From assembly GCA_018136815.1 (NCBI GenBank), contig CM030939.1, positions 3,093,419 through 3,157,418 of the forward strand: a stretch of 64,000 nucleotides of DNA, in the 5' to 3' direction. This DNA is from Isochrysis galbana (taxonomy: Eukaryota; Haptophyta; Isochrysidales; Isochrysidaceae). A program made the position numbers and the translations under genes. Shown in pieces: positions 30,577-40,756 of the stretch (position 1 is the first letter of the stretch; each line of letters starts with the position of its first letter). Below the pieces are notes generated by a model, which did not search any database, was not told where the DNA came from, and saw only the letters and a list, made by a program, of their open reading frames with translations.

Positions 30577-30960
30577 TGTGTATAGAAACTTTTTTTAAAA
30601 TAAAGTCGCCGTATACGAGATGTTTCGTTTACGCAGCACATGTGATTACTTGCAATCATTGAGCACGCCGTGCGTATGCGCATCGACTTCCCCCTCGCGA
30701 GGGCGCCGTGCGTGCGCATAGAAACTTTTTTCCCTAAGGCCCACATTAACGTAAAGTAGCCATATACGAGATGTTTCGTTTGCGCAGCACGTGTGATTGC
30801 TTGCAATCATTGTGCACGCCGTGCGTATGCACATCGACTTCCCCCCCCGCGGGGCGCCGTGCGTGCGCATAGCAACTTCCAGGAAGGTGCACGCCGTGCG
30901 TTCACTCTTTGGGACCGATGCACATCGCGCCGTGCCCATGCACGGCGTGCACCGATGTGA
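30577..30960. repeat. 137-150-bp tandem repeat, two and a half copies
   Basis: Units begin at about 30582, 30719 and 30869 with ATAGAAACTTTTTT or ATAGCAACTTCC. Each holds TACGAGATGTTTCGTTT, then TGATTRCTTGCAATCATT, then GCACGCCGTGCGTATGC and a GCGCCGTGCGTGCGCAT end, and is rich in short palindromes. The third copy is truncated after the CACGCCGTGCGT block. Confidence 0.8.
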
Positions 30961-31077
30961 TTAGCGAAGAAGCTTTGACGACCTCTCTCTCTTATAATTT
31001 TAACAAGATCTAATGTTAAACAACTACAATACAACTGTGGACATTTGATCGCTCAATTCGACTGATGTCCCACTATT

Positions 31078-32215
31078 GACGGAACGACACCTGATCGACC
31101 TTTTTGTTTTAGAAGTTGTTTGCGTTTCTATGTCCCCTCCTTGCAGGCTAGTCACTAGTCACCATCGCAAGATCCTACATTCGCCCATTCGCCATCTTTG
31201 CCCTCGCCTCCTTCCTCCTTTGTCGCCTCCCTTGTCGCTTGCTTGCCCTCACCTGGCTTACTTACCTACCTCCTTGCGTGCTCCTCGCGTTTCTAGGCTA
31301 AGTCGCGCGTTCAGGTATCGCTGGTGCAAGGAACCGCCCCCTTGTGTGACCCTGATTCCCCCTCAGGTGTTGGTGTCGAACACGTGATGACTACAGGCTC
31401 ATAGGCAGAGGGCCGTTCGATCGAGCCGGCAGCTGACGCGGTCGTGAAAGAGTCGTTGATTGTTGCTTGCGGGAAGATGTCTGACAGATCATAGTAAGAG
31501 TCGGGTCTGAGAGTGTCTGCCATCGGGCGCTACGAGCGATGAGGTAGACTGAAGGTCGGAGGATTGCGACGCGTGGCGTCGGAGAGTAGAGACGAGGCTA
31601 GCTAGCGAGCTAGGGCGAGAGAGGGAGAGTGAGAATGAGAGCTTCTTAGGTCCGAGGTAGACACGGGAGACTACAACGAGTGGACTCAAAAACAAAAAGT
31701 ACGAGGACACAGAGACACACAAACTAAACCAAACGGGGCGAAAACTAACCACACCTGGACGGACGGCCAGGCGTCGGCACCAGCGGACAACTTAGCAACG
31801 CGCAGTCATGCGACAGAGGGGTCGCCACAACGAGGGCGGACCTCGCTGGGGAGCTATGACCGATACACGAAGAGAAGACAAAAGACGGTCATGGAACATT
31901 TGATCACATCGAGAGAAAGTAAGAGAAGAGGTGGTATACCAATCGACGAGACCTTAAGGCTTAAAATAACCCACGGGTATTAAATAAAAGTCTGTCATCG
32001 TATGGAATACGACAGTTGGCCGCTGGATTATATCGTGGCGCTATTTTACTTCGGTCTTCATCAACTCACTTAAGGGTTTTCGAAAGATTCCTTCCTTACT
32101 TATTCTTATTCCTGTGCGTAACTGTCGCCCCCGTCCCCCGTCGGATCGCGTCCGTCGAGAAGGGCGATGTCAATAGAGATAGAGATAGGGAAGTGCCCTA
32201 GTATAGTAGGTGTGT
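31078..32215 (-). repeat. Dispersed repeat R3 interrupted by a solo LTR
   Basis: The two flanks, 31080-31373 and 32015-32200, together match 14700-15125 in inverted orientation. The break falls exactly at the solo LTR and its 5-bp duplication. Confidence 0.8.
31369..32019 (-). mobile_element. Solo LTR with 5-bp TSD
   Basis: 31374-32014 (641 bp) starts TGTCG and ends CGACA on either strand and is flanked by GTTGG on both sides (31369-31373, 32015-32019). The paralogous repeat at about 14841 carries a single copy of this 5-mer with nothing inserted. No gag or pol is present. Its TGTCG...CGACA ends resemble the Copia-like element at 11051-13078 at one terminus, but the bodies differ. Confidence 0.85.
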
Positions 32216-33310
32216 AGTCCGGAAGCTTCAGATGTTTTTTTCCCCTCCTCATCCAGAGGGGGGGGAGCGAGTTGTGTGGAGTTGTTAACAATCGGTTTTG
32301 GATCCGACTAGGGGTCGGCCCGCTTGCGCGATTGCTGCTGTGGTTGTGGGGTTGGTTGCTTCTGGGCTTGCTGCACTGGGTCCTTCCCCATGGGTCCCTT
32401 CTGAGCGGCTTTTCCGCGTACGATTTTTGTGCATGTGCTGGTTGTTGGTTTGAGGGCGCAAATGCTCCCAGGATTGATCGTTGTGTCAAGTGCCCGCCCA
32501 CGAGGGGTGCACTGATGGTAGGAGTGAGTTGCCACCATGGGGGTGGCAGCAGTGCTGCCAGCCCTCATGGGGAGTCCTTGGTCGGGTGGCGAGACGAGGG
32601 AGGCATGTGGCAGGGCACTGCCTTGGCTCTGGTCTGCACCAGGGAACAGGACTCTGCCTGTTCCCTGGCTGTGTGGCTGCTTGGGAGGCGAGGGAGGTGG
32701 CGCCATCTCGACGTCATGATCGGGAGGGGCTGAGGGTTGTGAGCGCTTGGGCTCCGGCGGCTTGGGTCGGCCTCGTTGGGGCGTCGTGCGGCAGGGGGCT
32801 GGGAGGTGGGAGCGGTCGGCGCGCGCTCCATCGCTAAAACTATAACAATAGTTTTTTTGCTCTGAGCCCCTAAGTAGAGCACGAGTGGACGAGCCGCAAG
32901 GCGCATGCGCAAGGCCAGTGGAAGGAATGATAAGGGAAGCGGGCGTGGCAACGAGAAAGATGTGCAGTGGCGAGTATATGAAGAAGTTTTTTCTCAGTTG
33001 CAAGAGCGCCTCAAACTCTCATTCTTGGTCTATAGACTTACCATGACGGAATTCTTGTGAAAATCTGGCCAAAAGTACCTGCAGACGCCTAAATCTGATT
33101 CGGCATGGGATGCAACGCGTCAAACAGGGGCGAGGGGGAGGGGCATGACGAGCACCAAATTTGCGCTCACACGACAGCATGACAGCACTATGATGAGCAG
33201 CAGCCCTCAACACCACTACCAGTGCTGCTAGAGCTGGTGGAAATACAGCAAACCACTGACCTGAAGGCCCACGGGTTGGATGTGTGGAGATTGAGAACAC
33301 CGAGAAAAAC
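32216..33310. other. Intergenic; GC-rich repeat with hairpin module on minus
   Basis: On the minus strand AAACTATTGTTATAGTTTT (around 32836-32855) precedes ATGGAGCGCGCGCCGACCG (ATG at 32831). The frame that follows is Pro/Ser/Gln-rich and unrecognised. A TATAA-less, tract-rich stretch; no gene is supported. Confidence 0.5.
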
Positions 33311-34243
33311 TCAATGGCACTGCACTCCTTGGCAAGCTTCGTCGGCTTCGCCGGCACGCTTCCGAGCTCTCTTGGCGCGGGTGCTCTCACCATCGGTTGG
33401 CTGAACCTGAACGTCTCCCGTTGCCTCACCGCTTTCCGCCACCTCACGCTTCTCGCCCCGCGCCTTCCGGTGCACATGAAGCATCTGGTGGTGTGGTAGG
33501 TAAGCAGCACCCACTTTCTCGACGCGCTTGGCGCCCTTGAGAAAGTCAGATTCCTTGAGTTCGTAAGCCCAGTGAAGCAGCGTCTGACGCACGACAGGAG
33601 AGACAGATGGGTCGTCGTACGCCTTGTTGTCTCGCATGCACTTCCCAATCAGGTTGGACTTCCAGCGACCCTTCTCGCCAGCTACACCATTCCAACGTGA
33701 GATTTGCCGCTCATCCTCACCACCGTCCAGCCGACGGCCCATGAAGAAGCGAAAGTACCACTGGGTCCAACCGCGCGGATCGCACGGGTTGATCCAGCCC
33801 GAAGTTTCCCACCCAACCTGGTCAAGTCCTGACTTGACACCATAGCAGTTGTGCTTCACATCGTACTTGCGCGAGAGATAGAGCTCCTTGGGCACCCCGT
33901 CGAACCACTCGCGCGGGAACTCGTCCACACCGACGCCGGGGATGCCGTTGGGGTAGCGCGAGCGCGGGTACTTGACCCCCGGCTTGCCCCCCTTTGGGTT
34001 AAAGTAGATGCCGCCGTGCATGCCCTTGAGCAGCATCTCGCGTGGTGTCAGGTTGGGCAAGAAGTGCTTCGGCGCGCTTGGGAAGGGCTTGAGCCGGCCC
34101 TTTGGGTCTCGCGAGCCGTCATGCGGCTTGACCCATCGCACCCCGGTCGGAGCAGCCGGCGCCGCCTTGCACCTCTCGCTGCTCGACGCGCAACTGCTGG
34201 TGGACAGAGGAGGAGGGCGCACCTCGCGTTTGGGCCGAGCCAT
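33311..34243 (-). CDS. Conserved Trp/Gly-rich protein of unknown function
   Basis: One exon of 310 residues, ATG at 34243, TGA at 33311. The central part (about 65-225) holds motifs I know from a widespread uncharacterised family in fungi and protists: PREMLLKGMHGGIYFNP, DEFPREWFDG, NCYGVKSGLDQVGWETSGWI, then GWTQWYFRFFMGRR, ERQISRWNGVAGEKGRW and LHWAYELKESDF. The family has no established role to my knowledge; the spacing of Trp, Tyr and Arg residues suggests a compact globular domain. The N-terminus is basic and Ser/Pro-rich; the C-terminal 60 residues are charged (RKARGEKREVAE) and may be disordered. A splice site near residue 250 cannot be excluded. Confidence 0.75.
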   Translation of the reverse strand: MARPKREVRPPPLSTSSCASSSERCKAAPAAPTGVRWVKPHDGSRDPKGRLKPFPSAPKHFLPNLTPREMLLKGMHGGIYFNPKGGKPGVKYPRSRYPNGIPGVGVDEFPREWFDGVPKELYLSRKYDVKHNCYGVKSGLDQVGWETSGWINPCDPRGWTQWYFRFFMGRRLDGGEDERQISRWNGVAGEKGRWKSNLIGKCMRDNKAYDDPSVSPVVRQTLLHWAYELKESDFLKGAKRVEKVGAAYLPHHQMLHVHRKARGEKREVAESGEATGDVQVQPTDGESTRAKRARKRAGEADEACQGVQCH

Positions 34244-36707
34244 CGCTCCCGCCGGGGAGGGGGAAGGGCGGGGGGGGGAGATTCTATGAGGTACTTTCCA
34301 CTCAATGTCCGAGCAGACCGTCTGGCTGTCTACCTCTACTTCTACTCTTCTACTTCTACTTCTACTTCTACTTCTATCTCTACTCTACTCTATCTACTCT
34401 AGACTCTAGAGCTCTAGAGTAGTAGTAGAGGTTGGAGCTTCGCAGAGCGCCCCCTCTCCTTCCCATGGCTCCTAGAGCCCTCCCCAAGCCTCAGTGCAAG
34501 CCTAACAAAGCCGGCCCCTGGCCACTATAATATTCAGGCCCGCGATCTCCGCGCCAGAAACCGCGCAACCTCGCTCAGGTCTCAGGTTGCGTTCCGTCAA
34601 ATATGGGACATCACTCTCAAACGGAGCCATCGAATGTCCATAGTCGTTTACAACAATATTCATGTACTCTCACACGAATGCCAACTTTTATTTATATCCA
34701 CGGTGGATACATCTCTTCTTCTTCTTCAGAACGCGCCGCGCACTTTCAGAACTCTTTCTGTTTCAGAACGCAGAACGCGCTCCACCTCCACGTTCATTCA
34801 CAGATCAGGCAGCACCCCCACACAGCGGCGCACACGAATGCGCCTATCGCACTGGCGCAACAAAAAGCAGGAAGGTTAGGGACGGGTACAAGTTTCGCGC
34901 TCGACTCCCCCAAATATTGTGCTTGATTTTGTGACTTATTTTGCTCCTCCCCCCCCAAATTTTGCGCTAGATTTTGTTTAAACAACTACTATAACTAAAG
35001 CTAGCTACTAGCTATATATAGCTATACCATAGTAATGTAACTTATAACTTATAAAACACAAGCATCGCCATACCGTCATGTTGTATCGGTGTCACAGTGT
35101 GAGGTTCTGGTGCCGAAAGGTGACAATAAGTAAGGGCTCGCTCCAGCGGCTATCTCCCCGGGTACCGGGGACTTAGCCGCTGCAGCGGCCGCGGAGGCCC
35201 GCCGCGCGCCGCTCCCCTCCCCCCCCCTTCCCCCACTCCTCTCTGGCAGCCCAGCTTGCCACAGGGGTGTACTCGCGCGGCCAACACCAAAGGTAAGCCC
35301 CCCCCACGCTGCCTGCCGCGATGTGCCCCTTCACGCTCGCCGCGCCCGCCTCCAGGTCGTTCTCGCACTCCCCCCCCTTCGCAGCGCGCAGACGAGCGCC
35401 AGAAGCCAGGTGCGAGCAGCGCGCGCGCAGCGCGAGCCCCCCGCCCGGCCTTGGCCTGGGTGTGCCATACCCAGCACCTGACCCCGCCCCAGCCCACACC
35501 CGCCTCGCAGCAAGCTTCCCTGGCTGAAAAGTCAGAGTTGGCGTCTCTCTCGGCAGGCGCGGCCGGTCAGCAGATCGATCGGCTACAGGGCTCGAAGGGG
35601 TCGAATTGGGGGGGCAGTGCGCGTGTGTATTCGTAAGATATGTGTATGGACTGTCTGTGCGCCGCATGGCGACGCGCAGGCAGTCCATATGTGCGCGTCT
35701 AGAGCCTGATTTCTAGTGTGTGTGGCATGTTTGAAAGGGCGCTGGGGGCACCATTCGTAACATAATTTAATGATGTGTTTATGAGAAATAAATCTATCTA
35801 TCGTAGAGTTGTCAAATCACTTGTCGGTGAACGACAGAGAACTTATGTTTCCCGGTCGCTGCATTACAGTTGTTTCGCCGGGCCCTCACCCTCTCTAATC
35901 CTCCCCCGAGAGAATTCCCCTCTCCCGCCTCGCCTCTCGCGGCTGTCTCCCCGGGTGCCGGGGACTTGTCTGCTTGAGCCCAGTTTTTTCTTATTGTCCC
36001 GCCCCAGCGGGACTTTTTCTCACACTGTGCGCATTCGCGAGTCGACACTCGTTAGGCTTTTCTTCGTCGTTCGGTTTTATCGTTATAATTCTCTCGTTCT
36101 CGTCCTCGGTCAAAAGCTTCGCTTGGACGCATAGGATCTTGGGTTGTGGAGCGCCCTCTCTCTTCCTCTCGAAGAGAAGGGAAGTTTCCCCACCTTTCAC
36201 CTTTCTCATCCTAGGCGCCTCGCAAATAGGTTTAATTCGCTATCTTCCCCGCGCTTCTCTATCTACTTCAGTGATTGCAATCAGGTTTAATTTGCAATCT
36301 CTTCGCATCTCCCCCTTAGTTAGGCACACCGCACTTCTCCCCCTTGGAATCCTGTGCGGAGCCGCCTAGAGGCAAAGGCGGGGGGGGAAGGGCCGGGGGA
36401 GTGGGGATGTAGAAAGTATGCTACATGTAGGTAGTGTTTTCATGCGCCGTGAGTGCGGTAAGAATATTATGAAGTTTTAAGGTTTTTTATACTAGGCGTG
36501 ACGCGGCAAAGGACAACGCTCACACTACGGGGGGGGACTCGTCAGTCTCTTCTTCGTCGTCACTGAGTTGTCAGGTTGGCGCATGGGGCCTTCATGCATC
36601 AAACCCTAGGCGCGATGTGCACACAATTAATGGATGGATACTGTACGCAAAACCGAAGTAGATGCGCCTTGAAGAAGGCTTAGACGCTTGTCTACGATGA
36701 CGGCAGC
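34244..36707. other. Intergenic; TCTACT microsatellite and dispersed repeats
   Basis: 34330-34400 is a CTACTT/CTACTC array. 34905-34975 carries CCCCCAAATTTTGCG-type sequence. The block GGGCTCGCTCCAGCGGC followed by CCCCGGGTACCGGGGA (35135-35175) recurs in part at 35938 and, with inverted surroundings, at 38541. Overlapping frames at 35150-35690 lack motifs. Confidence 0.55.
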
Positions 36708-37490
36708 CTATGTCATCACGATGAGCGTGCAAGCGGTCTCAGTCTCACGGCGCCATGCAAAAGGTAGGTAGATGTTGTCTGACATTTGTAGCACAGGCGT
36801 GATTCTCTCAAAAAGGTGGTTGATGCGTTGTCCTCTCACTACCGTGTTGCGATGCACGCGGTCTGACGCCTGCGTGCAGCAATGGAGCGACGAAGCCAAG
36901 GATAGTCGTGGTCAGCTGCAAACTGGGAAGCCGGTGTGATAGGGCTTGTTCGTCAGGTGTCTAGGGCTGGCAGCTGGCGGCGCGGAGCGCCGCCGGCCGC
37001 CTGCCCACTCTCACACGCCGACGGCGCAGCGAGCGGCAGACCCAGAACGGGCACCGAATGCCGCGACGGATGCTTTTCCCGCAGTGTAACGGCGCGCGCC
37101 GAGGAAGAGTAGGCGCGCTCCTGACTAGCTGTGGGCAGAGAGATTGCGATGCGGCTGTTGCGATGCTAGGAAGGCAGCCGCGGCAGACTGCAAGAATCAG
37201 TGGCTGGAGCACGTGGTCTCAAGAAGCGGGCGGCGGCGCGTGTACCTGTCTCGACCCTCGATGCAGGCATCAAACGCGGTCGGCAGGCACAATGGGCCCG
37301 CAACGACTCGGAAAAATCACCGACTCATGGCAACTACCTGAAGGGCAAAAGAGTCGTGGAGCCTCAGCGAGGAATTGACGATGTGCCCAATGCGGGGCAG
37401 ATGTAACAGCGTCGTCTTCCGGCCTGGATAATCCGTGCAGCCATAGAAGAATGCGGATGCGCGGGAAATAGAAGCCGGAATGGATGTGGC
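36708..37490 (-). CDS. Cryptic spliced gene, two candidate exons
   Basis: Two minus-strand pieces look coding. A terminal exon 36869-36708 follows a good acceptor (CTGCACGCAG) and reads ASDRVHRNTVVRGQRINHLF through MSDNIYLPFAWRRETE to TAG. About 470 bp upstream an open stretch ending at 37338 at a GTAGTT donor reads AFFYGCTDYPGRKTTLLHLP then RIGHIVNSSLRLHDSFALQ. I could not connect them with an exon that keeps frame; the DNA between is GC-rich with several possible sites. No family is recognised. Confidence 0.28.
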
Positions 37491-38890
37491 ACGTTAGTAC
37501 TGCCATCCCCGGCGCAGAGGCCGTGGGAAGGTGAAAACGCGTGCAATCGCGGTGGAGAAGGGATGAGAGAGGTGTACGTAGCACAGCACGCAGTGAGCCC
37601 GACATGCGTAGTTCGACGGACAGGCGGGCATGGGGTGTTCAAAGAGAGGCGGATCAGTCACTACATGGTCCGCATGAGAATCGGTCTCAGAGGGATGAAC
37701 CGTACGTAGTGTGTATCTGCATCAGCTCCGCGCTCGGCTAAGATGGGAGTGCGGGATCGGGCAGGCGGAGGCCGATCTGGCCGACTTGTGCCCCCACGAG
37801 CGCTGATCAGAGTTGTGGATGCGAAGTGCTGTGCATCAGGAAGTCAGCGATGAACCGAACTTGCTCTGCTCATCCTCTCAGCTCTCGATGGGACGGAGTT
37901 CGGCAAGTGGGCGAGCGGAAGGGGTGGGTGCTGTGCGTGATGGCCACGCGCGAACGCACCTCCCTCGAGCCTCGGCTCGTCCGCCGCTCTCGCCTCAAGG
38001 GGACACCCCTCTCCTCCCCCGCCCTCGCTCTGGCCCCCTCTTCTTTCTCCTCCTCCGCCACCGCCCCCCCCCCCCCCCCCCCCCCCCGCGCGCGCGCCGT
38101 CGCCTCCCCACGTCGCCCACCATCCGATGATCGACTCTTCGGACTGCTAGAATTGTAAAAGCGTAGAGAATGGGTAGTTTGTAGTTCGTAGTCTCCAGTT
38201 GGTAGTCTCTAGTCTCTCATCGATTACCCGTCGAGGGGCACAACCCGCGCCGGCAGCCACTCGCCACATCCATCCTGGGCCAGCACCTCCTCACCGGTGG
38301 CGAAGGCCTCGCCGCCGGGCTGGGTCCCCCCCTCCATGCTGCCTCCCCGCCCCGCCTCACGCCGGCCTCCTCGCTCGCTGCGCTCTGTGTTTCCTTACTT
38401 CTTACTTCCTTATACAACTTACACTAGACACTAGTGTATTAAAATATGCATGGAACGGGGTTTATTATGATTATGCAAGTGCAAGTGCGAGCGAGGTGCG
38501 AGCGTCTTGTCGGTAGGCGAGAGCGAGCGGGACCATCCTAGAGCTCGCTCCAGCGGCCAAATCCCCGGGAGCCCTTATTGTCACTTTTTGATTTTTGATT
38601 TTTGACAACGAATCCGAATCCAGAATCCAGAATCCAGAATCTCGAATCTCACAATCAAGGTGGATTTTTCCCCATTGTGCATGAACATTTCTGGCAAGTG
38701 TTCTACGTAGGCCGCACACTCACCTTTGTGTAAGGCACCCTAAGGGCGTCGTCCTTGAAGATGTGAAGATGTAAACAGAGGTTGTGCAAGACGTTTGTGT
38801 TTGTGTTCAGGCCCTCGGCGGGGGTCCTGAAGCAGAGGGAGAGGTATGGCGGTCAAACAGCTGTTTTAAGTTCTAGCCTCAGCTTCTAGT
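37491..38890. other. Intergenic, no gene seen
   Basis: A C run of about 20 is at 38067-38087. GTAGTC-type short repeats are at 38165-38215. A run of GATTTTTGATTTTTGA and AATCCAGAATCCAG repeats is at 38585-38645. Short frames only. Confidence 0.55.
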
Positions 38891-39221
38891 TCTAGAGCTA
38901 TACCTCGACGAAACCGGAGAACCCGGCCTACTCCTAGCACTCGATTGGGAGAAAGCTTTCGACAGAGTCAGCTGGGAATTCTACCACTTGGCGCTCCGCC
39001 TGCTCAACTTCGGGCCGGACTTTCAACAGCTAGCCAAAGCGCTCACGAGCGAAGAGGCGAGACCGATCCGCACGATCAAAATCAACGGTGGCCGAAGCTA
39101 CCCCTTCACAATAGGAAGCGGGATGCCCCAGGGGTGCCCACTTTCACCGCTCACCTTCCTTCTCACGACCGAAGCGTATCTTGGTATCATATTCATAGCC
39201 TCACCGGATAGGTGTAACTAG
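38891..39221 (+). pseudogene. LINE-type reverse transcriptase fragment
   Basis: The frame reads GLLLALDWEKAFDRVSWEFY, then LRLLNFGPDF, IKINGGRSYPFTIGSGMPQG and CPLSPLTFLLTTEAYL. These are the non-LTR retrotransposon RT blocks with the first catalytic Asp (ALDWEKAFDR) and the QGCPLSP motif. It is cut off before the FADD-type catalytic box and has no endonuclease, so it is dead. Its right edge joins sequence (CGGTGCCCTTTGGGCC at 39230-39246) shared with 56855-56885. Confidence 0.75.
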
Positions 39222-39283
39222 CATATATCCGGTGCCCTTTGGGCCACAGAACCCCCCCCACCCCCACCGTAGCCACTTACCGT

Positions 39284-39785
39284 ACTTACCAATTTTTCGG
39301 TGAGCGGAGCTCTCGCTCCGCCCACCCCCTTCTCCGCGCCCTCTCTCCCCTCTCCTGCGGCACGCGCGATGGCGCGCCTGCGGCAGGCCTCCAGCTGCCC
39401 TCTGGCGACCCCTGGAGGCTCCTGGAGGCCAGCTCAGGGGTCAGGGGGCAGAGGAGGCTGGGGCTGGGCCCTGGCCTCCCCTGCCTCTCCCTCGCTGGCG
39501 CTCCCGAGCCTCATGGGCCCCCACCCACGCTGCACCTGTCTGCCTGTCGACCAGGGGGGGAGGGGGAGTTGGAGCAATGGGCAGGCCACGACTGGCCAGG
39601 ACGAGCGAATCAGGCGTGCCTGTGAGTGAGAGAGTGGGTCAGCAGGGCAGTGGCCTCCTGGTAAGCCATCAGGCATGCCAGGAGGATGGGTGGTTCCTCC
39701 CCCATGGCAGGGGAGGAGTTGAGAGAGGGGGGGGCTCGTGCCCCCCCATGGGTCAACCAAGTATAAACTTAGTTGTCAACACTTG
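39284..39785 (+). repeat. 500-bp GC-rich dispersed repeat R2, copy 2
   Basis: It starts near AATTTTTCGGTGAGCGGAGC and ends CCCCCCCATGGGTCAACCAA plus GTATAAACTTAGTTG. It matches 21211-21745 in inverted orientation over most of its length. Confidence 0.75.
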
Positions 39786-40756
39786 TAAGAAGCCAGATGG
39801 GTTAACACCTTGCCCAAGTTACTGTAATGGCCCCTCGAGGGCGTGTCAACGTGAACCCATACACCCTGCACCTTAGTGCTGTTATGCTAGACATGCATGG
39901 CGCATGCATTGCTTGCGTGAGAGGCCGAGAATATTAGCAATGTGATACTATCTTAGTAAAAGTAAAAGAGCCATTGCCAGTGGCCATTACCATTAGCTCG
40001 TTTCTAGTTTTTAAGACTCCGTCACCTCCCTCCACCTTCCACCTCTCTCAACCCTTTGTGCTTTGCTTGTCCTTTGAGGCTTCGTCCTCGTGGCTCGAGC
40101 CTGCGCACTACTATCCCACCATTCCAAGACACCGTCCTTCGCGCGCCCTTACATGCCATTGTGCTGCGTCGTGCGCACGCGCGCACATACGTAGCCGCCC
40201 CGACCTCAATATCCGATTCCCGCAAGCCCGATGACCTGCGCGCCGCTCCTCATTCTCATGCACGGCTCGTGCACGTTTAGTCTGCACGCAGGTCGCCCGG
40301 AAGTTACTAGTGGGACCCGCAATCGAACTTGCTAGTTGACATAGACAAAGCACGCCAAGAGTAGCCGCGACCTTTGGCTTCAGCACACGCGCAGAAAGAA
40401 GAGTTTGCAGAATATGTACAAAATTGGTAGCTGACGCGAGCTTACATGCTGCATGAAGGAAGGTGCGAGCCAGTGCATGGCGGTGAGCGAGGAAAGCCAC
40501 CGGAACTAGACACCCGTCGTCATCATTGCTATTTTAGAGAGCCCTAACGTTGGTTAGTCAACGCATGAGAGGATCGACGATTCATGACGGTGAGGAATGT
40601 ACGTGGTGGAGGAGAGAGTTAATCCTCACATGATCGCAAATGTGAACAAACAATAGCTGAGCCCTGCAAGTGCGTGCAACGACCATTTCGTACGCGATGC
40701 AGGCACCGTCGAGAATCGCGAGTGCCGTGCAACGACGCCGCGCAGCCTAGTCCTCC
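39786..40756. other. Intergenic, no gene supported
   Basis: 39845-39868 matches 16728-16750 inverted (AACGTGAACCCATACACC). A 129-codon minus-strand frame ending at 40111 (beginning AFLAHRHALARTFLHAAC) looks helical but has no splice or family support. The part next to 40757 is the 3' flank of the trehalose gene. Confidence 0.5.

Noticed and set aside
31311..31523. Minus-strand frame that looked like the start of a Gag protein
   Set aside because: It lies wholly inside or across the edge of the solo LTR, whose boundaries are fixed by the TSD and the empty site; no gag motif follows.
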